DNA of 64,000 bases from Streptomyces cylindrosporus (GTDB taxonomy: Bacteria; Actinomycetota; Actinomycetes; Streptomycetales; Streptomycetaceae), in assembly GCF_022698165.1 (NCBI RefSeq), contig NZ_JALDAY010000001.1:124001-188000 (forward strand), read 5' to 3'. The notes beneath the pieces were generated by a model. It did no database searches. It had not been told where the DNA came from and saw only the letters and a program-made list of their open reading frames with translations. This document shows positions 16,513 to 23,043 of this stretch, one piece after another (the first letter of the stretch is position 1; each line of letters opens with the position of its first letter). A program made the translations under genes and the position numbers.

Positions 16513-17330
16513 GACAGCACCCTCCGTTCGACGAGACGGACCGCGCTGTCGGAGACCAGGCCGAAGACCCCGTAGACCAGCAGCCCGACGAGGATCACGT
16601 CGGACTGGCCGTAGTTCTGGGCCTGGAACATCATGTAGCCGAGTCCGCTGGTGGCGTTGATCTGCTCCAGGACCACCAGGCCGAGCCAGGAGCCGGTCAC
16701 CCCGAGCCGGAGTCCCACGAAGAATCCGGGCAGGGCGCCGGGGACGACGATCTGGCGGACGAACTGGAGCCTGGACAGCCCCTGGACCTCGGCGAGTTCG
16801 ACGTACCGGCTGTCGATGCCGGACAGCGCCGCGTGCGTGTTCAGGTAGATCGGGATGTAGACGACGATGGCGATGATCGCGATCTTGAAGGTCTCGCCGA
16901 TGCCCAGCCAGAGGATGAACAGCGGGATCAGACCGAGGGTCGGGATCGCCCGGTTGAGCTGCACGGTCCCGTCGATCAGCGCCTCGCCGACCCGGCTGAG
17001 CCCCGACGCCAGCGCGAGCAGGACCCCGGCGGTGAGGCCGATCGCGAAGCCGTACGCGGCCCGTTCGAGGGAGGTCAGGATGTCGGTGGGCAGGGTCCCG
17101 GCGGTCCACAGCCGGCCGGCCGTCCGCAGCACGGTCCAGGGCGCCGGGATCGCGCCGGGGTCGAGCTGTCCGGCGGCGGAGGCGGCGGCCCACAGGGCGA
17201 CCAGCACGGCGGGGCCGGTCAGCCGGGCCGCGGGCAGCCGCCTGCCGGGGGCGAGGCCGCGCCGCCGCCGTACCCGGTGGCCCTCCTGCGCGACCGCGGC
17301 CGGCGCGGCGGTGGTCGTGGTCGTGGTCAC
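16488..17330 (-). CDS. ssuC: Aliphatic sulfonate-type ABC transporter permease
   Basis: A 280-residue inner-membrane permease with about six transmembrane segments and the BPD_transp_1 fold. The EAA-type loop appears near ELAEVQGLSRLQFVRQIVVPGALPGFFVGLRLG. The N-terminal 40 residues are basic and cytoplasmic (RVRRRRGLAPGRR). I chose the GTG at 17330, with GGAGG 8 nt upstream; a second GTG at 17339 overlaps the ssuA stop. It lies 5 nt after ssuA and overlaps ssuB by 25 bp. Confidence 0.87.
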   Translation of the reverse strand: MTTTTTTAAPAAVAQEGHRVRRRRGLAPGRRLPAARLTGPAVLVALWAAASAAGQLDPGAIPAPWTVLRTAGRLWTAGTLPTDILTSLERAAYGFAIGLTAGVLLALASGLSRVGEALIDGTVQLNRAIPTLGLIPLFILWLGIGETFKIAIIAIVVYIPIYLNTHAALSGIDSRYVELAEVQGLSRLQFVRQIVVPGALPGFFVGLRLGVTGSWLGLVVLEQINATSGLGYMMFQAQNYGQSDVILVGLLVYGVFGLVSDSAVRLVERRVLSWRRTLSS

Positions 17331-17335
17331 GGCGC

Positions 17336-18403
17336 TCACCTCCGGTACTCCGCCGGTACGGCCCGGGCGGCGATGGACTCGAAGCGGTGGTCGAAGAGCG
17401 AGGAGACGTCGAACTTCTTCACGAAGCCGCCCTCCGCGAGCAGATCCGCGGTCTCCTGCTCCCACTTGATCGCCTCGGCCCAACTGGGGGGAAACAGCGG
17501 CTTGTTGGCGAGGTCGGAGATCGACTTCGCCTGGGCGAGGGTCAGGTTCTGCGTCTTGACGTAGAACTCCTCGTTCCAGCGGTCCGGGTTCTCGTACTGC
17601 CAGACCTGGCCCTTGGCCCAGAACGGGATGTACGCGGCGACCGCCGCCGCCTTCGCGGAGTCGGCGAGCACCGAGGTCGGCGCCCAGAGTAGGTTGAGCA
17701 GGTCGACGACGTCCGTGGTGATGGTGCGGGCACCCTTGGCGCCGTACTGCTGCAGATACGCGGGCACCTGGGTGTTGGCGAGCGGCGCGATGTCGACCTG
17801 GCCGGACTGCAGGGCGGTCAGGAACTGGTTGCTGGTCAGCGGCACCAGCTTCACCTCGTCGTACTTCAGCCCGGCCTGCTTGAGCGCCCGCAGGAGTACG
17901 ACGCCCTGCGCCTGGCCCTGCGAGAACGCGAGCTTCTTCCCCTTGAAGTCGGCGACCGAGCGGATGTCGCTGCCGGGCTTGGTGGCGAAGAGGTAATTCG
18001 GCTTGCGGGTGATGTCGATCGCGACGATCTTCGCGTCGAATCCCTGGTAGTGCGCCTGGATCGGTGGAATTCCCGCGTTGTTGGCGAGGTCCAGGGATTT
18101 CGCGCGGAAGGCGTTGATGACATCCGGTCCGGCACCGATGTTCACCCAGCTGGAAACCGTGAAGGGCAGGGTGCCCAACTTGGCCAGCTTGAACTGGAGT
18201 TGCTGGGCGTTCAGATAGGAGGCGACCTTCAGGCTGGTGCCGGCCGGCACCTTGTCGGCGAGCGGCGCGGACGAGGCGCCCTTGGTGTCGGCGGCCGCGC
18301 TGCTGCCGGCGCAGCCGCTCAGCCCGGCGACACCGGCGGCGGCGCCCACGACTGAGGTGAGGAACAGGCGGCGGTCGACGCCGGACGTACGGGAAAAAGG
18401 CAT
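17336..18403 (-). CDS. ssuA: Aliphatic sulfonate-type ABC transporter substrate-binding lipoprotein
   Basis: A 355-residue extracytoplasmic binding protein. The N-terminus carries a twin-arginine-like stretch (DRRLFLTS) followed by a lipobox LSGC (Cys31), so it should be a membrane-anchored lipoprotein, possibly Tat-exported. The mature part has the NMT1/SsuA fold (DLANNAGIPPIQAHYQG, VADFKGKKLAFSQGQAQG). I chose the ATG at 18403, with GGGAG 9 nt upstream; the same frame is open back to 18454 without support. It is first in the ssuACB-monooxygenase-dioxygenase operon and preceded by a cysteine leader peptide. Confidence 0.88.
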   Translation of the reverse strand: MPFSRTSGVDRRLFLTSVVGAAAGVAGLSGCAGSSAAADTKGASSAPLADKVPAGTSLKVASYLNAQQLQFKLAKLGTLPFTVSSWVNIGAGPDVINAFRAKSLDLANNAGIPPIQAHYQGFDAKIVAIDITRKPNYLFATKPGSDIRSVADFKGKKLAFSQGQAQGVVLLRALKQAGLKYDEVKLVPLTSNQFLTALQSGQVDIAPLANTQVPAYLQQYGAKGARTITTDVVDLLNLLWAPTSVLADSAKAAAVAAYIPFWAKGQVWQYENPDRWNEEFYVKTQNLTLAQAKSISDLANKPLFPPSWAEAIKWEQETADLLAEGGFVKKFDVSSLFDHRFESIAARAVPAEYRR

Positions 18404-18490
18404 GGGAGGACTCCCTGAATAAGGGCATGAGGAATCGCCGAGAAGGCATTTCATGCAGAAGAAATGAGCGCGTCACGCGGGGCAACGTGT

Positions 18491-18529
18491 CAGCAACAAA
18501 GGGCGCGACAGTACAGGTGCGGGCTCATG
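18491..18529 (-). CDS. Cysteine-rich leader peptide of the ssu operon (12 codons)
   Basis: ATG at 18529 opens a 12-codon frame, MSPHLYCRALCC, ending in TGA at 18491-18493, with three Cys codons among the last six, two of them adjacent to the stop. It lies 87 nt upstream of ssuA on the same strand. There is no ribosome site before the ATG, but a -35/-10 pair is placed so that transcription would begin at or next to the A of the ATG, that is, a leaderless message. Leaderless short reading frames rich in Cys codons are known in actinobacteria as cysteine-responsive attenuators of sulfur genes, so translation here should report cysteinyl-tRNA supply. Function is inferred from this pattern. Confidence 0.7.
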
Positions 18530-18536
18530 AACAGGA

Positions 18537-18566
18537 TGTTCGCTGTTTCGCGGAAGCCCTGTCAAT
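18537..18566 (-). promoter_or_regulatory. Promoter of the ssu leader peptide
   Basis: On the reverse strand, TTGACA (18566-18561), an 18-nt spacer and GAACAT (18542-18537) precede the leader ATG by 7 nt. The -35 hexamer is a perfect consensus and the -10 is weaker. The geometry predicts a transcript starting at the leader peptide's ATG. Confidence 0.55.
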
Positions 18567-18582
18567 ATTCGGCGTTTCTGAA

Positions 18583-19773
18583 TTAATTCCGCTCAGGTGA
18601 GGAGGCCAGCGGATCCCGGTAGAGCACGTCGAGGGCCACCGAACCGCCCGCCACGGCCAGCACGGAATCCGGGAAACTCGTCGGCAGCACGGAAGCCGCC
18701 CGCTCGGCCCCGACCCCCGCGCGCAGCGCGCTCAGGCAGTCCTCCCGGTGGATGATCCCCACCTCGGTCACCACCACCGTCTCCGGGTTGAGCACGTCGA
18801 GGAGCAGCCGTGCCGCCCGCCCGATCGCACCCGCCCGCGCCACCAGCAGCCGTACCGCCCGAAGGTCGCCCGAGGCGGCCGCGGTGACCACGTGCATGGG
18901 GTTCACGCCGTCGGTGACGCCTGCCTCCCGGGCCCGCCTGCACAGCGTGCGCTCGCTCAACTCGGCCTGTAGGCAGCCGACTTGACCGCAGTCGCAGGGC
19001 TCGGTGCCGCCCGGCACCGGCAGATGGGCGATCGCGCCCGCCTGGGAGCGCGGGCCGTGGTGCACCTCGTCGCCCGTGGCGAACGCCGCGTCGACCACAT
19101 TGCCGACGAACAGATGCAGCACGCTGCCGCTGCCGCGGGCCCGCCCGAACAGCCGCTCCCCGTTGACCAACGCCCGCGCGTGGCCGTCCACATGGACCGG
19201 CAGCCCGGTGTGCTCGCCGAGCGTCCGCCGCACCGGCACGTCCCGCCAGCCCAGCAGCGGATGCTCCACCACGGTCCCGGACTCCCGGTCCACCCAGCCG
19301 CCGACGGCGACGCCGGCGCCCAGCGGACGGCAGCCCGGCGCCCCCGCGAGCAGCCCCGCGAGCCCCTCGGCGGCGCGTGCCAGCACCCACCCCGGATCGG
19401 TGCGCTCGTGCGGCAGCTCGCGCCGGACCACCACCCGGCCGCGCAGATCGAGCAGCGCGACGGTCGTGTAGGGCACCGCGACATGCACCCCGCCGACCAC
19501 GAACCGCGAGTCGTCCAGGTCGACGGGGAGGTGCGGACGGCCCACCCCGTTCGAGCGCCGGGGCGCGGACGCCTCGCGGATCAGGCCGAGTTCGGCGAAC
19601 CGGGCGCAGTAGTCCGTCACCGACGCCGGCGACAGACCGGTCAGCCGGGCGATGGTGGAGCGCGCCACCGGCCCGTGTTCGAGGACGGACCGCAGGACGA
19701 CGCTGGCGCTCGTACGGCGCCGGGAGGCAGGGGAGGCGGGGGCGGCGGGAGTGGACGCCAGGGCAGTGGGCAT
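18583..19773 (-). CDS. ROK-family transcriptional regulator
   Basis: A 396-residue regulator with an N-terminal winged HTH (STIARLTGLSPASVTDYCARF) fused to a ROK domain. The ROK zinc site is CDCGQVGCLQAE. The sugar-kinase ATP-binding motif is not well kept, which favours a regulator without kinase activity. It lies just upstream of, and in the same direction as, the ssu operon, 54 bp before the leader ATG. ROK-type regulators are often found next to sulfonate-use genes in Streptomyces, so control of ssu is plausible but inferred. The ATG at 19773 was chosen over 19968, which would add a non-conserved extension. Confidence 0.82.
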   Translation of the reverse strand: MPTALASTPAAPASPASRRRTSASVVLRSVLEHGPVARSTIARLTGLSPASVTDYCARFAELGLIREASAPRRSNGVGRPHLPVDLDDSRFVVGGVHVAVPYTTVALLDLRGRVVVRRELPHERTDPGWVLARAAEGLAGLLAGAPGCRPLGAGVAVGGWVDRESGTVVEHPLLGWRDVPVRRTLGEHTGLPVHVDGHARALVNGERLFGRARGSGSVLHLFVGNVVDAAFATGDEVHHGPRSQAGAIAHLPVPGGTEPCDCGQVGCLQAELSERTLCRRAREAGVTDGVNPMHVVTAAASGDLRAVRLLVARAGAIGRAARLLLDVLNPETVVVTEVGIIHREDCLSALRAGVGAERAASVLPTSFPDSVLAVAGGSVALDVLYRDPLASSPERN

Positions 19774-20197
19774 GGAAGACCGTCCTCGGGAACGGGGCCG
19801 ACACGTCTCGGAGGCCGAGGCGCGCCGAACCGCCCGCCTCAGCCGGGACGGCGACAGGTGGCAGCGCCCTGCCGTCGCAGGTCGACATAGCGACGCGACG
19901 TGAGATTCCGGGCCTGGGCAACCATGGTTCGAAGGGTAGGCCAGGAAGGGCGAATCAGACCAGACCACTAGGATTCATTTGGCGGAACCGCACACAGCCC
20001 CCCGGGCCGGTGAAGTGACCACGCCCTCCCCGCCTCAGTGACCGTTGTCACGCCGTGCCCGGTGTAACAGGCATCCTTTGTCCGGAGCCCACCAAGTCCG
20101 TGCTCCGGCCTTTGTCGACGAGTGATGGTGATCCGTTCGAGGGCGCCGGGATAGCGTCACCGTGTCCCAGCATGTCCCCGTCACCCGCGGAGTCCCC
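19774..20197. other. Intergenic region between the ROK regulator and bioY
   Basis: 424 bp with divergent promoters expected at both ends. The only clear structure is the short inverted repeat GTGAC-CGTT-GTCAC at 20038-20051, about 150 bp upstream of bioY. No convincing small gene or RNA is seen. Confidence 0.4.
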
Positions 20198-20776
20198 ATG
20201 AGCACCGCTTCCGCCACCGCCCGCCCCCAGGTCCTCGCCGACCTGCTGCCCGCGTCCCGCCTCCGGGACGTGGCCCTCGTGCTCGGCGGCGCCGCGCTCA
20301 CCGGCCTCGCGGCCCAGATCTCCGTGCCCGTCCCGGGCTCCCCGGTCCCGGTGACCGGCCAGACCTTCGCCGCGCTGCTCGTCGGCACCACGCTCGGCGC
20401 GAGCCGCGGCCTGAGCGCCCTCGTCCTGTACGCGCTGGCCGGTCTCGCGGGCCTGCCGTGGTTCGCCGGCGGCACCTCCGGGACCTCCGTCTCCTTCGGC
20501 TACATCCTCGGCATGATCCTGGCCTCCACCGTCGTGGGCGCCCTGGCCCGCCGCGGCGCCGACCGCTCCGTCGTACGCATGGCGGGCACCATGCTGCTGG
20601 GCGAGGCCCTCATCTACGCCGTCGGCGTCCCGTACCTGGCGTACGCGGCCGACATGTCCCTGTCCGCGGCGATCGCGGCCGGCCTCACCCCGTTCCTGCT
20701 CGGCGACGCCCTGAAGGCGGCCCTGGCGATGGGTGTCACGCCCACCGCCTGGAAGCTCGTCAACAAGCAGCGCTGA
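20198..20776 (+). CDS. bioY: Biotin transporter BioY
   Basis: A 192-residue membrane protein, the substrate-binding S component of a biotin ECF-type transporter. About six hydrophobic helices are present, with the family motif ISVPVPGSPVPVTGQTFAALLVG in the first third and GLAGLPWFAGG in the middle. No bioM/bioN energising genes are adjacent, so it may act alone or with distant partners. The ATG at 20198 has GCGGAG 5 nt upstream. The 3' end overlaps the convergent FAD oxidoreductase gene by 17 bp. Confidence 0.9.
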   Translation: MSTASATARPQVLADLLPASRLRDVALVLGGAALTGLAAQISVPVPGSPVPVTGQTFAALLVGTTLGASRGLSALVLYALAGLAGLPWFAGGTSGTSVSFGYILGMILASTVVGALARRGADRSVVRMAGTMLLGEALIYAVGVPYLAYAADMSLSAAIAAGLTPFLLGDALKAALAMGVTPTAWKLVNKQR

Positions 20777-22094
20777 CACCGTAGTTGTGACGGAAGAGGT
20801 TCGCCGGGTCGTACGACGACTTCAGCCCGGCGAGCCTCTTCAGCGTCTCCCCGTCGTAGAGCCCCTCGGCCCGGTCCCCGGCCCCGAAGGCGAAGTTGAG
20901 CGCCCGCCCGAGCGTGAGGTCGGCGAGCAGCGTGAAGGCCGGATCCAGCAGCGCCCGCGCCTCCTCCCGGTCCCCGGCCGCCAACAGCCGCACCAGGAAG
21001 CGCCCTTCGCGGTACGGCACCGAGTTCGGCGCCGGCCGGGCGAGCGCCCCGCCCAGATGATTGACCTGGACGACGCACATGGGCCCGCCGGAGTCCGGCC
21101 CGACCCGCGCGAGCAGCTCACCGGCCCGCACCACGTCCAGCTCGCTCAGCACCGCGCTGTCCCCGTAGTAGGCGTGCGGGAAGTCCGGGTCGCTGTGGAT
21201 GGTGTGACTCTCGGCGTACGGCATCTCCCGCAGCGAGTCCGCGAGCACGGGCCCCAACTCCCTCAGGGGAGCGGTGATTTCGGGGCCGTCGGTCCCGGTG
21301 TACGCGACGCGCACGGACACCACGTACCGCCCCCGCAGCTGCGGCGGCAGCGCCGGCAGGTCCGGATACGGTACGGCGGCGAAGGACGAGGTCAGCCCGT
21401 CGGGCACGGTCCGCGTCCACTCCTCGTAGGCCCGCAGCAGCGCCGCCGGGTCGGTCTCCCGCCCGTCGAAGGCGACCGACCCGCCGTACAGCGTCCTCAC
21501 GGGTACGAGGTCGATCTCCAGCTCGGTGACGACGCCGAGGTTGTGGCCGCCGCCGAGGAGCGCCCAGTACAGGTCGGGTGCGGAGTCCCGGGTGACGTGC
21601 CGGAGCACGCCGTCCGCCGTGACGACGTCCAGCGAGCGCACATGGTCGGCCGCGTAGCCGAACTCCCTTGCCAGGATGCCCAGTCCGCCGCTCAGCGTGT
21701 AGGAGACGGCGCCGACGCCGGGGGCGGAGCCGTTGAGCGGCGCGAGCCCGTACGGCTCGGCGGCCGCGACGACCTGGCCCCAGCGCACGCCCGCCTGGAC
21801 GCGGACGGTACGCGCCCCGGGGGCCACGCTCACCCGGTCCATGCGCCGCGTGGTGACGAGCACCCCGCCCGGGAAAGCGCCGGGCAGGCCGTGGCCGGTG
21901 GCCTGGACGCCGACCGGGAGGCCGCGCTCGGCCGCGTACCGCACGGCGGCGACCACGTCCTCGGCCGAGGCGGCGGCGAAGACCACGTCGGGGCGCCGCG
22001 CGAACCCGGTCTGGAAACCGGCGAGTTCGTCGTCGTAGCCAGGGTCGCCGGGACGGAGGACGAGCAGGTCCGCGGTGTTGTCGACGGTGTTCAT
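20760..22094 (-). CDS. FAD-binding oxidoreductase (berberine-bridge/BBE type)
   Basis: A 444-residue PCMH-type flavoprotein oxidase. The FAD-binding domain spans about residues 30-200, with VQATGHGLPGAFPGGVLVTT (the position where family members carry the 8-alpha-histidyl FAD attachment) and LSGGLGILAREFG (where the second covalent Cys of bicovalent members would be, absent here). The C-terminal BBE motif is YDPANLFRHNYGV. These enzymes oxidise sugars, alkaloids or polyketides; the substrate is unknown. A 39-bp palindrome lies just upstream, so expression is probably controlled by a dimeric repressor not encoded next door. Confidence 0.85.
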   Translation of the reverse strand: MNTVDNTADLLVLRPGDPGYDDELAGFQTGFARRPDVVFAAASAEDVVAAVRYAAERGLPVGVQATGHGLPGAFPGGVLVTTRRMDRVSVAPGARTVRVQAGVRWGQVVAAAEPYGLAPLNGSAPGVGAVSYTLSGGLGILAREFGYAADHVRSLDVVTADGVLRHVTRDSAPDLYWALLGGGHNLGVVTELEIDLVPVRTLYGGSVAFDGRETDPAALLRAYEEWTRTVPDGLTSSFAAVPYPDLPALPPQLRGRYVVSVRVAYTGTDGPEITAPLRELGPVLADSLREMPYAESHTIHSDPDFPHAYYGDSAVLSELDVVRAGELLARVGPDSGGPMCVVQVNHLGGALARPAPNSVPYREGRFLVRLLAAGDREEARALLDPAFTLLADLTLGRALNFAFGAGDRAEGLYDGETLKRLAGLKSSYDPANLFRHNYGVSAAC

Positions 22095-22106
22095 GGCGCA
22101 CAGAGT

Positions 22107-22145
22107 GCCCGCATAACCTGACACCTGCCGTCAGGTTATGCGGGC
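22107..22145. promoter_or_regulatory. 39-bp palindrome, candidate operator of the FAD oxidoreductase
   Basis: Two perfect 16-bp arms (22107-22122 and 22130-22145) flank a 7-bp spacer. The inner core reads ACCTGAC-N7-GTCAGGT. It ends 13 bp upstream of the start codon, so a bound repressor would block transcription. The form suits TetR- or MarR-type operators; the regulator is not in the window. Confidence 0.65.
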
Positions 22146-22171
22146 GGACTGAATAACGGGCCCTCGGTGCC

Positions 22172-22903
22172 TCAGGCGCCCAGCTGCCGGGTCGGCCGCC
22201 GGGTCGACCACCACAGGCCGGCCGCACCGGCCGTCAGCAGCGCGGCGCCCGCCGCGCCGAGCGGCAGGATGTCGCGCCCGACGCCGGTCTTCGGCAGCTC
22301 ACTGGCGCCGCCGCCCGGGGCCACGGGCTTGTTGTCGGTGCCCAGGAGCAGCGGGGTGGCCGGGGCGTTCGGCGACGGGTTGTTCGTACCGAACGGAACC
22401 GGGCCCTGCTGCCAGTACGTCTTCTTTCCGTCGCCGGTCTGCACGGGCAGACAGATCTTTCCGGTCTTCTTCAGGTCGAACGTGGCGTCCACCGCGTACG
22501 ACTTCGACTTACCGGCCGCGAGATTGTCGATCGGGCAGGCGAAACCACTGTTCGAGCCCTCCGGAAGATTCCCCTTGTCGATCGCGGAGCAGCCTTGAAC
22601 GTTCTTGACCGTAAGGCCGTCGAAACCGACGACCAAAAGCTGGATCTTTCCACTGTCCTTGGTCCCGTCGTTCTTGACGGTGGCCGTGATCGCCGTCTTT
22701 TGCGTGCTGTTGTCGACCGAGATCTTCGAAGGCAGGAGCGTGGTCAGCTTCACGCCTGCCGGGGCCTCGTCGATGACCTTTCCCCCCTTGCCGCTGCCAG
22801 GCCCCTGGTCGTCCGCGGTGGCGGTGAAGGAAAGGATCATCACCGCCGAAAAAGATGCCGCGACCACAGATCCCGCGATGGTCGTCGTGCGACGAGAACT
22901 CAT
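22172..22903 (-). CDS. LPXTG-anchored surface protein
   Basis: A 243-residue secreted protein. It has an N-terminal signal peptide (TTTIAGSVVAASFSAVMILSF), an extracellular beta-rich middle with two cysteines (CSAIDKG, FACPID) that may pair, a Pro/Asn linker, and the sortase signal ELPKTG, then a hydrophobic helix and an Arg-rich tail. It should be attached to peptidoglycan by a sortase. I chose the ATG at 22903, with AAGGGGGAT at good spacing; GTG at 22909 is too close to that site. Divergent from the Ser/Thr kinase gene. Function unknown. Confidence 0.82.
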   Translation of the reverse strand: MSSRRTTTIAGSVVAASFSAVMILSFTATADDQGPGSGKGGKVIDEAPAGVKLTTLLPSKISVDNSTQKTAITATVKNDGTKDSGKIQLLVVGFDGLTVKNVQGCSAIDKGNLPEGSNSGFACPIDNLAAGKSKSYAVDATFDLKKTGKICLPVQTGDGKKTYWQQGPVPFGTNNPSPNAPATPLLLGTDNKPVAPGGGASELPKTGVGRDILPLGAAGAALLTAGAAGLWWSTRRPTRQLGA

Positions 22904-23043
22904 GTTCACATCCCCCTTGGCTGCGCCTGAATTCGCAGTACTTGAAGAGCTACCACAAGATTTCTCCGCACTATGCTGGTACGGCATGAAGTGTGACCAT
23001 TGTGTTTCACTCGGGGTGGACCGGGCGTGGTCGAGGGGGTGCG

